This document shows, one piece after another, positions 11,555 to 23,973 of a DNA stretch of 64,000 bases (positions are counted from its first letter, which is position 1; every line of letters begins with the position of its first letter). The position numbers were made by a program, and so were the translations under genes. The notes beneath the pieces were generated by a model. It saw only the letters and a list, made by a program, of their open reading frames with translations. It searched no databases and was not told the origin of the DNA. This DNA is from Epiperipatus broadwayi (taxonomy: Eukaryota > Onychophora > Udeonychophora > Euonychophora > Peripatidae): contig JAQFVV010000985.1 in assembly GCA_028023455.1 (NCBI GenBank), positions 36,001-100,000 on the forward strand, given 5' to 3'.

Positions 11555-11858
11555 AAATATCACATGATCACCACCTCCATACTGGCACATAATTTGTTGT
11601 AAACAAAGGCAAAACTCCCCATACAGTAGTGCCACCCTGTGCCAAACAGAGTAATCAATGGATGCCAGAAGGCTTGTGCATAAAATCCCTATCTAGTGCC
11701 TACTCATCCAATATCCCCAGACTAGTTTCTGGCTTGTGGCCATCATCAGTGAGGAGCCTTGGATCTGAGGTGTATGCACAAGCCTTCTGGCATCCATTGA
11801 TTACTCTGTTTGGCACAGGGTGGCACTACTCTATGGGGAGTTTTGCCTTTGTTTAAGC
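11555..11858. mobile_element. Family B foldback element (B1), right arm shortened
   Basis: The left arm starts with the family tail (ATCACATGATCACC) and runs through AACTCCCCATACAGTAGTGC and GGATGCCAGAAGGCTTGTGC to the hammerhead block. The inverted right arm repeats most of this but lacks the hammerhead half, jumping at about 11772. Open frames in it simply reflect the palindrome. Confidence 0.8.
11714..11755 (-). ncRNA. Hammerhead ribozyme in B1, canonical core
   Basis: On the minus strand, stem I TCCTCA (11750-11755) pairs with TGGGGA (11714-11719), six pairs with one wobble. CTGATGA is intact. Stem II TGGC/GCCA is four Watson-Crick pairs with a CACAA loop. GAAA is intact. Stem III is two pairs (AC/GT) around a TA dinucleotide, followed by the cleavage base C (GTC). 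This is the best family B copy. Confidence 0.82.
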
Positions 11859-11899
11859 ATATAAATTGTATAAACCCTAAGAGATACCTATGGATGGAA

Positions 11900-11901
11900 C
11901 A

Positions 11902-11978
<77 letters not shown>
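11900..11978. repeat. Interrupted (TA)n microsatellite
   Basis: Several TA blocks broken by single-base changes, directly after family B element B1. Confidence 0.92.
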
Positions 11979-11981
<3 letters not shown>

Positions 11982-11999
11982 CATTTCAAACTATTTAGA

Positions 12000-12410
12000 A
12001 ACAATATTTTTCACAAATGCTGTCGATATCATATATCTTGTTAAATTGCAAACCAACATATAAAGATCATTTGTATTTCCTTTCTCAAAACTTGTAAAGA
12101 TGAAACATCTAAGAAGTAATATAATTTGAAACAAATTTCAAATAAAATCCAGATGAAAATAGAATCTTCTTTATTACAAACAAACATTAAATTTCATAAC
12201 GTAGAGATAATTTCTATTCACTTAAAATTTCTTTTTGTATATGAATTGTTTAATACCAGCATTTCAATTTATATGTAAAACACTCAAAATGCTATTTAAT
12301 TTGAATATTATCAACATTAGTATGTATTTTTGAAAGATCACAAAGCAGATATAAAAGGACTATTTATGGTTGGAAATAACTGAAAATTTTATTGTTTACT
12401 TTGTGTTATA
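12000..12410. other. AT-rich non-coding sequence
   Basis: No supported feature. Confidence 0.5.
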
Positions 12411-12413
12411 TAT

Positions 12414-12850
12414 AGGGTATATGAGCACAGACTTTCACATGACCCACCACTCTCCACACTATCTCATAACCCTGAAACACTTGAACACATATATGTTGAA
12501 AAGATAAATAATCACCAATATACATATTTCATGCTAAACCAGCAATCATCAGTTGGTCCAGATTACCATCTCTACACATAAATGCTATAAGTGCTCAAAT
12601 ATATATTAAGATAGCCAATCTTCATACTTTAATGAACAGGTTTCAATCCACTCCATACTCCAACTCTTCAACTGTCCATTCAATTGAAAATCTGATGATG
12701 GAATGCTCAAAGGCCACCACGAGGCCAAGATTCTTGTCACACCATGTTGACCTAAAGTCAATCTGACCCCTCATACAAGGACGTAATCCATTTAATACAA
12801 GAGATGGGCAGACATCTCTACAATGTAATAATTGAAATACACAGGCTTAT
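12414..12850 (-). mobile_element. Family A element, single arm (A5)
   Basis: Begins AGGGTATATGAGCACAGACT, the sub-variant terminus shared with the copy at 24312. It runs through one arm and ends in the alternative tail with GAGATGGGCAGACATCTC near 12800, as in the copy at 515-945. There is no inverted second arm. Confidence 0.75.
12514..12557 (-). ncRNA. Hammerhead ribozyme in A5, core intact
   Basis: On the minus strand all core bases are present: CTGATGA, GAAA, stem I ACCAA/TTGGT with five pairs, and stem III ATA/TAT with a TG loop and UA cleavage site. Stem II has four pairs plus a T-T mismatch. Confidence 0.8.
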
Positions 12851-13097
12851 TATAATAAGTAAATTCATTCATAATGATCAGAATTCATAAAGGTATATTC
12901 ATATTTATATGTCGAATTAAACACTTTCATAGCTTTATTAGGATTTAATATATGCACCATACCTTTGATACATTCTTTTCAACAAACAACTATTTACAAC
13001 AATCATTGTTCAATTGTCTAAATTTACATTTTAAAATATTAAGAAGGAGAGAATGTAGGTTTAAAATAATAAAAAAATACTTGTGTATGAAATTATT

Positions 13098-13134
13098 TTA
13101 ATATTTCAATGGAGTTCTAGTTTTCATCAGAAAG
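13098..13134 (-). ncRNA. Degenerate hammerhead motif, left arm of family E
   Basis: CTGATGA and GAAA are kept on the minus strand, but stem II no longer pairs well, unlike its partner at 14780-14819. Confidence 0.45.
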
Positions 13135-13627
13135 AAAAAATATATAGTAAAATGGCTATGTTCAAAAATAATATATTTGACACAAAACCTTATTGGTTAA
13201 AATATGTTACAAAGAAAATTTAACCAACCAATGAAAAATTTATTTCAATGTACATTAAAAAAACTGCATTATGCACTAATCAAACAGCAAAAAGGACTGC
13301 AAACTTAATTTAAATTAAAAAGTACAATATATATATGAGTGAATAAATAAATGTGTGGGTATATACAAAAATAGTCTGTGCTCATATTAATATTTATGTA
13401 TATACACACATTTATTTATTCAGTCATATATATACTGCATTTTAAAATTTAAATTAAGTTTGTAGTCCTTTGTGCTGTTTGATTAATACATAATGCATTT
13501 TTTTAAAAATGAGTAGTCACTGTATTTACCTTGCTATGATGTCATGATTGTCAACAATTTGTCATTGGTTGATTAAACTTTTTTGTAAAATCTTTTAAGC
13601 AGTAAGGTTTTTTTTTTTTGTGAAATA

Positions 13628-14738
13628 CAACTGGGTCTCGTTTTACGCGATAGATAGGTTCCTCAGAAAACACGCACAAACGAAATCGCGCAAAAATAGA
13701 CGTAACTTACATTGAAAATGGGGGGATGAGGTCTGTGATTTTTCAAAATTCGCTTAAAAGCAAAGCACCAACGTAAAATTACTTTAAAATTCATGCAAAA
13801 AAAAAAATAAGGAAATAAAATATGACTAATAAAAAATTTCAAATTTGAAAAAAATTGATACAAGACAAACTTTTTTTAACTATAACATTTAATTTTATTC
13901 AAAATAATATATTTTTATGCACAATTTACAGTACAGTAATTTACATTTTTTATACACGTTTTAATTATTATAGCTATTTGCCTAAAGACACGTTCGTTTG
14001 CAAACAACTAGCGCCAACTTCACACTCATGTTGTAACAGTGGTTTTCTGGTGACAACGTAATTAGTAATCAATCTTTGAGACGATGATTTTATTAATTGT
14101 TTATGAAACTAACAACTAAAAATTAAATTCTTATTTTTGTCTTTAATTTTCAATTCGGTTTAAAAATCAAATTTCACATTAATTTCAAGTCGCTGTAAGT
14201 AATTTTTAAATTGTTAATTATAATTAAAAATCAGATTTTAATTTTTAATTGTCAAATTTAATTATGCCCACTGCTATTACTGACCTTTTAAAAATAAACT
14301 TGTGGACACTAAATGATTCATAATTGATTACGTTCTTTTTAAAAAAGCAAAAACAGAATGTGATTTAAAATGCAAAATTAACATGTAACACATACAATGT
14401 TTGAACAAATTTACATTATAATCTTGTAAAATTTAATGTATGTATACATAAAATGTGGAAATTATGATTTTAATTTCATTATTGCATAAAATCTTACTAT
14501 TATAAAGCACTGAAAATATTGAAATTACTAAGATGAAGGTCGAATTCCAATAATGTCCTATTACTTTCAATATAACGTAAGTGCACGAAATTTATTATTT
14601 AAAGTAATAGCGCATTATCGGAGTTCATACAATTGAGTTTCTTTTTACGCGGACTTATTTAACACACTTCCAGTGAAACACGAAACACGTAATTTCAAAA
14701 TTGTGTTAAATAAGTCCTTGTAAAAAGAGACCCAGATG
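13628..14738 (+). mobile_element. TA-flanked MITE copy 1, 1.1 kb
   Basis: The ends read CAACTGGGTCTCGTTTTACG and, inverted at the right end, CATCTGGGTCTCTTTTTAC. TA dinucleotides flank it at 13626-13627 and 14739-14740. The uninterrupted left arm of the surrounding palindrome supplies an empty-site relative, supporting these limits and a TA duplication as in Tc1/mariner-type elements. Two more copies lie in opposite orientation at 33693 and 42177. No transposase frame is visible, so it is non-autonomous. Superfamily assignment rests only on TIR and TA. Confidence 0.82.
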
Positions 14739-14779
14739 TACATTACTTTTGAACACCATCATTTTACTATATATTTTTT

Positions 14780-14819
14780 CTTTCTGATGAAAACCAGTCC
14801 TCTGGTTGAAATATTAAAG
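14780..14819 (+). ncRNA. Hammerhead ribozyme, right arm of family E
   Basis: CTGATGA is at 14784-14790, followed by one A and a six-pair perfect stem II (AACCAG/CTGGTT) with TCCT loop, then GAAA at 14808-14811. Stem III would be one pair around a TA dinucleotide with cleavage at UU. Stem I CTTT/AAAG is four pairs. The minimal stem III suggests activity, if any, as a dimer. Confidence 0.65.
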
Positions 14820-14850
14820 TAATTTTATACACAAGTAATTTTTATTTTAC

Positions 14851-17800
14851 TTTATTATTTTTGTATATATTTCCTTTAGTTAGTTTATATATATATATAT
14901 ATATATATAATATGCATATAATGATTTTTTCAGTAATTTATAATCCTGTGTATTTTATTTACTTTTAAGTTCTGAACAATATTTTTGTTGCAATAATAAT
15001 TTGAATGCTTGTTGATAAATTAAAGTTTAACCAAAAAGCAATGACACAAATAAATTATAATTTCATTTAATAAAAATATATATTTTATATATATATAGTT
15101 GGTTGTTTAAATGATTAATAAATTGTTTCTCAGTAAAATGTTCTTTAATTATTTATTTTTGAAGCCATAATTTAATCTCTCAGCATTATATTTATAAAGA
15201 CAAAGATGACTTATAGTCTTCCTTAATATTTATTTTTCTTATAAAAAATATTTGCTAAAGAATTGAGTATTATTAAAAACACCAGAATTCCAGGTTAAAA
15301 GAAAAATCTAATATCAAAGAAAAAAAAAGTTTTGTATAAAACTGAGTAATGGGTTTCTTGAGATGAGGCAAATTAAAAAAAAACAAACAGATTATAATAA
15401 AAATTTTAAAAAGATAAAAAGAACAAAAATAGAATAATAATTTGGAAAAGATTTGAAATGAATGAGGAATGCTAAATGAATCTAAATGTCTAATCTTGGA
15501 TGGAAATCTAATAGATGAAGAGTAGTTTAAAATGCTTTGGTTCAAATATGAGAAAAATATTCCAAAAAAAGAATTTTTGCTTTGTGTATAGTAAACAATT
15601 TTATGAAAAGAAATAACTGTTAATTATAAAAATATATACACAATTTTTTAAAAACAACATTGATTAAGAATTTACACCAAGATAAAGGGGGGGGGGGAGC
15701 ATTAAAAATGAAGTAACAGATTATTTCAACATTAACAAACTTGGGAAAAAACATTAAGAAAAGAAAAATAGATATGGAATAATTTGAGAAATTTTTTTTT
15801 AAAAGGGACATTGAGATTAAAAAAATTAGGTTTAAATAAATTTACCGTTTTATAGAATAGTTAGAAGAAAAATTAAAGTCAAAAAACTTATCATAGTCTC
15901 TAAAAGAATAGAGGAAAAAATGATAAGTAAACGATAAACTAAAGTGTAAAATGGTATCATTATCACAATCCATCACATATCCAAAACAAGATAATATACA
16001 TTAAAACGAAACCAAAGATGCATCACAACTCAAAAGTGCATTAGCGTTAATAAAAAATGTAGGGATAAAATTCCATTCTTTTAATTTGTCACCGATGACT
16101 TGAAAAAAATTATGTATCAACTTCATTTGTTAGACAACACACGCAAAAAAATATTACTAAAAAGCTTTTAATTTTCTCAGTATATATATAATCCCATCAG
16201 TATAGATATTGTTACAAACCAAATAACGCATCCCTAAACTTAACCCAAATTATATTTGACATTTGCTGTAAAGCAGATATCATTTTATCTTTCTAGAGTC
16301 ATCTATATGAGCGTGCATATAATGTCAATAACTAAAAATTAGTTTAAAGGTTTGCTTGGCACCACTGAGTCTAATAAAAATATGCGGTGTCACTATATGA
16401 GGACAAAATAGCCAAAAAGATCAGAAGTTGCAAAATATCCATTCTTCTTAATATAAAATTAAAGCAGATTTTTAGAAAACAACAACAAAAAAGGATTATC
16501 CTGAAAAAAAAAATGTGGTTAGCAAAATATTTCGACAAATAAACTTAAAACTTCTTCATTAAAAAATTTGAATTAAGATTTTTTTTTCTTATTTGTTAAA
16601 AATTGATATTTGTAAAAGATATTGTCTTAGAGAATGGTTTAAGTGAATGAGATTGCAATCTGTATCTAAACGGATAGTTGGATTAAATTTTCAATGCAGC
16701 ATCAGAAATAAAATCAGCCCATTTAGAACAATATTTTTACTTGAAGCTGTAATCAATAAATGAAAAACAGTTTTCTTAAAAATGATTATAATTGGAAGAG
16801 TTAAGATCCAAGTTCATCTGTAAGCTAAAGCTTTAATTTGGTAATGACGCACAAGATTCACATAAAGCTTAAAGCAATTTTAAGAATTATTAGTTAAGAT
16901 TCCTTTCTCTCAGAATTTTTTTAAAAATAAAACTTTATATTAACAGATAAATAGAAATAAGCTATGATATGTAAAAAAAAAATTAAAAAAAAAATTGTCT
17001 TTTCTAAGCGGTTTAATGTAACTAGAAAGGTTAAAATAATTAACATTAAATAATTAAAAAAATATACCTTATATATATGTATAAAAAGTAAACAACTTGC
17101 TAGTGAATATTTGTTTTGAAAAAAGATTAAATAAATGGAATCATTATGAAGCATTATAGATACTAGATAAAAGTAAAAACTCTTAATCACAGCAAATCAC
17201 AATGAATGACTCAATATTGAGATCTTTAGCTAGATAGATCAAACTATACCTCCAGATACAAACTTCCAAGTACAAACTTTACTTTTAAAATCTTAGTAAA
17301 ATAAAGTGATAGAAATTGGATGAAAATAAACACAGTTTCAGAAACAAATACAAAAAAGAAATTAATTAAAACAAATAAAAGGATGGAGATGATATAGAAA
17401 TTATTAAAAAGTTTGCACTGCTTTTTAACCAGAATGTTATTATATCTTTTCAAGAAATGCAAGCAGGTTTAGCTGAAAACCAATTCATGAAGGGCTTTTC
17501 CAATCCAACAATGGAAACTAAATGTGGGAAAGTGAATACGATTAATAAAAGAATTAATCTATTACTTGAATGAGGGAACTATACCTAGATATTATCTATT
17601 AAAAAACCCCAACTATTTACAAAACATCAACATCATCCATGACTTTTTTTATCTGCTTATTCTTATACTTTAAAAGCAGCTATCTTCAGACCATTTAGTA
17701 TTCCTAAGGAACCAACGGTTACCAGATGGTATAGTTGCTATAAATTTTCATCTCCAGATTAATTTTTGTTTTTAAGATTCATAACTGGAATTAATATATT

Positions 17801-18960
17801 ATGCCGCAAACAATCATATTTTATTGTTTTATATTATTTAAAAATCTTATAAGTTTTTTAATTTAGGCTTTCTCACTTGTATAATTACATAGATATGACT
17901 CCAAACAAGTATTCATATATTTTAGAGACCTCAATTTTATAACAAATTTTAAGTTCCTTCCTATCCTCTGGCTAGAAAAACTAACATCAATAACAATTTT
18001 ATGTGACTTACTCATCTGCTTATTTAGATGTTTTCGATGTTTTCGAGAGCAATTTAAAATAATAATTATGATAATAATATTTATATAAAAATTGTTTAAT
18101 AAAATAACAAAAGCTAAAGATTACAGAAATGAAACGTTTGTAAAATTATTAGTAAATTATGCCACATTATTTATGAATTCAATACTTAAATAATAATGTC
18201 TGAATAATAAAAAAACTTTTAATATTTTTCAATTTCAGAATGCAATTCTTCATAATATCATTAGTTAGATAATTTGCTAAGAGATTGATACATTTAATAA
18301 TTTGGATTACCATAATAAGAATTCATGCCACTAATTACTCATAATGTAAATAAATGTTGCCTCCACAAATAACATCTTTAAAATGCTTTACCAAAATTCA
18401 AGATAGCTGCTTTTCGATATCAAACTATCTTTATACCCCTCCCCACATCCTAGGTGTTTCACAAGCTAATGTGAGTTATGCATACACTTACACATACAGA
18501 ATGAATTATCCATAAAACAATATAATTCGTTTGTATTTATTTTTTCTAAAACTGAAGCGGAGATTATTTCAATGCTTTAATTCAGTTCTCCTAAATAACA
18601 CCTGCAGAAACTCTTTTAGTCAAGAATTATTTGTTTTTGCGTAAAACTATTACTTACGAATGAATAGAGAATTAAAAATACAGATTAACAAAACAATATA
18701 AAACAAAATCAAATCAAATGTTGTATATTGCAAAACGTTACCTATTTTTAAATATTTTTTAAAAAAAAAAACCCTCTAAAAATATAGATTTAATTTCTTT
18801 CAATTTATCTATATTTATCTTTGTTTCTTTTTATTGTATTTATTTATTTATTTTTTCTTGAAAAAAAAAAAAATATATGTTAATTTTTTTGCCCAAAATC
18901 AAGTCGAATTAATTAGCTAATGCAATATATAAATAAAAAAAATAATCGAATAGTTAGTTG
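14851..18960. other. AT-rich non-coding sequence
   Basis: Contains a short (TA)n at about 14887-14909 and a G9 run near 15688. No gene or structured element recognised. Long open frames on the minus strand around 15273-17462 have strongly hydrophobic, Phe/Ile/Leu-rich AT-driven translations and no motif, so they are not called. Confidence 0.45.
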
Positions 18961-18990
18961 CTCAGGAGATCATGTGACGTTCATGCATCG

Positions 18991-19028
18991 GAAATGACCG
19001 AACGATTAGCTATCGAGTCGGTCATTTC
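18991..19028. repeat. Short hairpin with perfect 11-bp stem
   Basis: GAAATGACCGA (18991-19001) pairs perfectly with TCGGTCATTTC (19018-19028), with an inner CGAT/ATCG. It sits in a locally more GC-rich stretch between two copies of GATCATGTGA (about 18968 and 19064). Role unknown. Confidence 0.6.
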
Positions 19029-19029
19029 T

Positions 19030-21400
19030 CACTGTATTTAAAACGCATAGAATCGGGTAATACGATCATGTGATAACACTTTTGTTATTGCTTGCCACCC
19101 TCTTAAAATAATTTACTTTAGAATATCAATTTTACAGTTGCATTATAAAACAGATTTACAAATTAATAGCTAAAATCTGATAAAAGTGTTTTTTCCCCCC
19201 TCTCTCTCTTGATTAATGCCGACATTATCAACTATTAATTTAATACTAATTAAGACTATGCACATTTTTCAAAATAAATAATTGAATTAACAGGCAATTA
19301 ATAAACCTGATTTGTTTTCTTACAAAATGGCAGTATATTAAATAAGGTTATACTGAATGGTTTTCTTTTTAAATATTTAATTCTAAATATGATATGCTAA
19401 TATCAATCGCATTATGAGCAAGCTAACGCTAGTACTAATTGTTATCACTTGCCGGGATACTTTATATTCGCGACCGTCAACCTGTTCTTAGGTATAGAAT
19501 AATTATCTTACTTAAATTAATATTAATAAAAAAAAAGTTGAAACTTTATAAAATATCGAATTGTATAATCATTATTTTTTCTGATATTATCTCTTTCTAT
19601 TTATATATTGTATAGAAAGAATAAATTATATATATTATCAATGTCAATATAAAGCGATTGATTATTAGAATAGAGATGTCATACAATAAATATTTATATA
19701 TCAAAGATCTGATACAATATGACCAGGGATAAACAATTCTGTATAAATTTTATAAAATCTAATGAGAATATCTTATAATCTTTTGGGTTGGAAGTTTTAT
19801 TATTTTAGCTTATGTTGTTAAGAATTCCCATACAAAATAATCCATATTTATAAGAATATGTAAACATTCACTCGCATTTTTTTTAAAAGTAGATGTTGTA
19901 GTTGTAAGCATTGCTTTTCTTTTAAAATAATTTATATCCTTTCTTCTTTTTCGTGAATATATATGCATGTCTATGTGTATATGCGTACACAGCATTTAAA
20001 TATTTAAACAACGCCGCTATATAACACATGCGTTCACACACGCGTTCACACATTATGCATTTATATATTACTTTCAGTAATAATAATAATGAAAGCGTTA
20101 CTTAGATAATTTTATTTCTTGTTTGGAATAATTTATTTCAAAGAATTATAAACATGAAAAATATATATAACGGAATCGAATTAGACATTTTTGTTCATCA
20201 AGAAACTATTTCTAAATTAGACTAACTAATCAAGAATTTGAATTAGTTTTGTAAAACAAATGATGAAAGCGATTCTTAACTTTCGTCACATAAATGATCA
20301 ATCATTCGCTGGTTTAGTTTTATTGAGTAATTCATCTCATCAAACTTTTTTTACTAATTTTCGAATTAACATTTATAAAAATATTAGATTGCACTAATAA
20401 GATTAATGGTTAAATATTTGATCTGTAATATATCTATATTTATTTAGCATTTACAAATAGCTATAAAATTTTAAATAGTGTAGTTTTATTTTGAATAGTA
20501 TCATTTAAAATAGTTGCTTTGCAAATGACAATATTTTTTCAACGCTTTGTTGAAACATTAAACCGTAATAGCTATATATTTAAAATAAGTAATAGAATTT
20601 AAAAAGAAAATATCTGGGAATTTTTAATATTTTAAAATGGTAAGAGCTAAAAAAAAAAAAACCCAACAAAAATAATGCACATTACTGTACAATATTTGTA
20701 AATAAATGATTATAACTTGAAGTATTTTATGCACAAACGCGAGCACACATACACCAATACAAATATTAATTGTTGTTTTATCTTTTTGCATTTTACATAT
20801 ATCTAGTTTTTAAAATAACTACTGTACTTACAATTTATATATTAACGCCTACTAAACTTTATGTAGACCGGTGTTTTTTTTTTTAAGTAAATGAATAATA
20901 AAGTTAAGCAATAAAATATAATTTTAATTTTTAAACATATACTTTTTAATACTATTTTTGGATTTTTTTTTAAATTTTAATGTTCTTTTAGGGGGAAGGG
21001 GGTACTAAATTAAAAAAAAAAAAAGCAAATTCTAGCTTAATCAAGATATTAAAAATAAAATTAATTGAATCAAAGCATTAAAGTCTCTTTTATATAAACG
21101 GAATTAATCTTTCTTGATAAATGAACAATTGATAAAAAAGTTAAACCATTGGCTCAAAGACTATGGAAATAGGATTTCCTCCCCCTTTCCCCAACTAGTC
21201 ATAAAGGAGCATCAAATTGTAATAATATTTTTTGTTGTTACTTTGTTTTGTACTCAGCGGTTTGATACTCATCTAACGATTTCAGATTAACTCGGGATCC
21301 TTATATTATGATAAATAGAAGCCACTATCGATTTACTATCAATAATGAATGGTTGGAAGATCTTTATGAAGAAACAAGAGTACATCTACCGTCATGCTTA
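19030..21400. other. AT-rich non-coding sequence
   Basis: No supported feature. Homopolymer A and T runs are common. Confidence 0.45.
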
Positions 21401-21403
21401 ACG

Positions 21404-21423
21404 ACCTGGATTACAATCCAGGT
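21404..21423. repeat. Short perfect hairpin, 8-bp stem, 4-base loop
   Basis: ACCTGGAT and ATCCAGGT enclose TACA. Function unknown. Confidence 0.5.
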
Positions 21424-22035
21424 TGAGTAAATTTGACAATTTTTTCAAATGATTTAATGTTTTTTCTTCAGGAACCAATTTATAGTTAGCCCAATAAATA
21501 AATATCTAGCTATTTTTAGGTAGAGGGTAAAATCAAAATAAAAATTATTCAAGCCTTTACAACCCAGAAATTAGCACGCCTGGAAATTATTGCCATTCCC
21601 CCCTCTGTTTTTCAAAAGACAAAAGTTGGAGAATTATTGCCCTGAAGTTTGGTGTTAAACGTAGATTTAGTTTCCCTATGCACTAGGCAGCTCTGGGTTG
21701 ATTATGGGATAACTTCCTCAAAAAAAATCTCCTAAACCTAGTAGTAAGACGAAGTGTTAACCTGTAAGGTGCTGAAAAGTAAAAAAAAAATCTAAAAAAA
21801 CTTTTAACAAAAAAAAAAAAAAAGAAAAGAAAAAGAAAAACGATTGGAAAGTTGATCAATTTGCAATTTTATTAAACTAAATGCTTTTTCGCTCATTTAT
21901 TTTTCAAATAATAGAAAGAAGAACCAGAAAAATGAGAATGTTACTAAAACTATTTGAATTCTCAAATGTAAAAAGCAAATAAGTTGAAGCATTGGTTAAA
22001 ACTGTTATAATCTCATAATTAAAATAATTGAATAG
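21424..22035. other. Non-repetitive stretch with raised G+C
   Basis: Around 21550-21780 the sequence is clearly less AT-rich than its surroundings and matches no repeat in the window. No splice-bounded exon can be argued. Confidence 0.4.
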
Positions 22036-22227
22036 TTTTTCTGGAAGTTTGTAAGAACTTCCAACACAAAAGTGAGCACGGAAGTGATGAATCTGGGCTG
22101 CGATCTATGGACATTGAAAACTCCAGATTATGCCTTTCTATCATTGTACCAAACATCCAGGTCTAATCTCAAAATCAAGAAAATAGGAGGAAAGGGCTTC
22201 TTAGTTGCAAATGTATTTAATTTGTAG
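22036..22227 (+). other. Short open frame, possible exon or relic
   Basis: An open frame of 63 codons follows an in-frame TAG and ends at TAG 22225-22227. A Met at 22087 would give 46 residues containing MNLGCDLWTLKTPDYAFLSL. The codon mix (CTG, GGC, TGC, GTG) is less AT-driven than surrounding open frames. I recognise no domain. It may be an exon, a transposon relic or chance. Confidence 0.2.
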
Positions 22228-22858
22228 AATAAAAACATACATAAACTAATTTTAAAAAAGCATTGTCAGTAAGAAAAAAAATCATCATATCCATCTGCTG
22301 GTTTTACTGTCTTCAAGAATAAATTTTGCCAGAAAAGCCATCTTTTAAACTCTTTTCTAAATTGAATGACTTCTGGAAAAAGTTTATAACGAATGCAAGT
22401 TTCTTTGTGCCTTCATAATGATTCCTGACAGCAATAATTGATCAATACATCAAAACAATTTATTGTGCTAAAATATTGTTTTCTGTATTACTAAATTCTT
22501 GTGAAATGAAATTACTAAATGATATTACAAAAAAAAGTCTATTTTCTGCTAAATTGTTCCTGTAAATATATATTATAATAAGTTGTAAAGAGAATTGGTA
22601 GAAAATTTAATAAAACTTATCTTTGAAAAATCAACTTATTTTTACATCTAAGTAAAAAAAAACAACAACAAAAAACTCTTAGTTCATTAAAAAAAATCGA
22701 AACTATTTTTTTGACTGTAAATGAAATGACTTTCAGTTAAAAATTATCATGGTCATTAACATAAGTCGAAACTCCAGATGTGCGTTTAAAATGCCTCTAA
22801 ATATTTAAAAAAATGCTAAAATTAAGGAGAAAAAATATTTAAAGATAAAATCAGGTTA
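22228..22858. other. AT-rich non-coding sequence
   Basis: No supported feature. Confidence 0.5.
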
Positions 22859-22859
22859 A

Positions 22860-23320
22860 ATCAATGGCTATCGTCTTACTCAATGGATACAAGGTTTGTG
22901 CATAAAATCTCTACCTAATGCCTACTCATCTAACATCCCCAGAGTAGTTTTTAGCTTGTGGATAAAAAGCACAAACTAGAAACTAGTCTGAGGATATTGG
23001 AGGAATAAGCACTAGATAGAAATTTTATGCACAAATCTTCTTGCATCTATTGGTATCTATGACTTGCACTAGATGGCAGTACTGTATGAAGAGTTTATTG
23101 TGGAAATGGGATGGAGCAGAGTATGGAAAAACTTAGACTGGGGAATGGAAAATAAAGTGGCTAACAGGTTTCTCTGGGTATAATTGTTGATAGATTCTTG
23201 ACTCCGTTTAAGGAGAAGCTACAGTACATCACACCACACCACATCACATCATCACATCACTGTTTTAACAGCTTGTGTAAGCATAGTAAATGGTGATCAT
23301 GTGATGTTTAGTGGTTGACT
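22860..23320. mobile_element. Family B foldback (B2), strongly decayed
   Basis: The two arms (ACAAGGTTTGTGCATAAAAT near 22890; its inverse near 23025) match the family B arm. The hammerhead blocks are damaged: the right arm has AGAAACTAGTCTGAGGATAT but no CTGATGA. The family tail GTGATCATGTGATGTTTAG ends the element at about 23310. A short CACATCA-type microsatellite at about 23228-23262 lies inside. Confidence 0.65.
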
Positions 23321-23970
23321 ATCATCTTAAAAGAAATGGATCATTTTTATTCAGATTTAATGAGATTGTCATATTGATTTTACTAAGATCAGAAAATGTA
23401 TTAAAAGACAGAGAGATGACAGGAAAAGTCACTTTATTCCATCTTAAATAGGCAAAGAAGCAGACCTGTATAGTGGTCACAACATCAGCTGGCAGCTAAA
23501 TTAAAATAAAAGCACAGAGTTGTTAATTGTTCTAAGACTTTGAAATTTATCTGGAAATGGGGGTGCTTTACAGATTTATTATTTACCTGCTCATGATAAA
23601 GTTTAATTTTATTTATAAGGCAAAAAGGGATCAAAATTGACTTTGACATAAAGGTAAATGTAGTTTATTTTATTCAGTATGTGATAATGATGACCCAAAA
23701 TATAGCATAAATTCCACACCTCATATTTTTCTTATGAACTATGACATAAAAACAATATATGGAATGAAGTGGATTGAAAGATAATATCCAAATGTACTTG
23801 TAGACAACTTTAATAGTTTTTTAAAAAAAAAAACATCAATAAAAATAGCATATAAGTAGTTCATTGAGATACAACTTTAAACATTAGTAGGAGACCAGTA
23901 AATAATAAAATTACTATAAATATTTTTAATTATAAATTTATTTAATGCAATTGAGTACGTTGATTACATA
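23321..23970. other. AT-rich non-coding sequence
   Basis: No supported feature. Confidence 0.5.
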
Positions 23971-23973
23971 AGT

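Larger units (their letters stand above)
13071..14850. mobile_element. Family E palindrome, right arm split by a MITE
   Basis: The left arm (13071 to about 13375) is complementary to a right arm made of about 13380-13627 plus 14739-14850. The inner part around ACTGCATTATGCACTAATCA and TATATATGAGTGAATAAATA is especially well matched. The outer part holds a hammerhead block in each arm. The MITE at 13628-14738 lies inside the right arm, so the palindrome is older. No coding capacity seen. Confidence 0.8.

Noticed and set aside
11629-11856. 75-codon open frame in B1
   Set aside because: Its two halves are the inverted arms of a foldback element; no protein family.
13628-14738. Open frames inside the TA-flanked MITE
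   Set aside because: Not conserved among the three copies; no transposase motif.
15273-17462. Run of hydrophobic minus-strand open frames (15273, 15620, 16921, 17244)
   Set aside because: Phe/Ile/Leu/Tyr-rich translations are expected from AT-rich DNA; no signal or domain and no shared frame.
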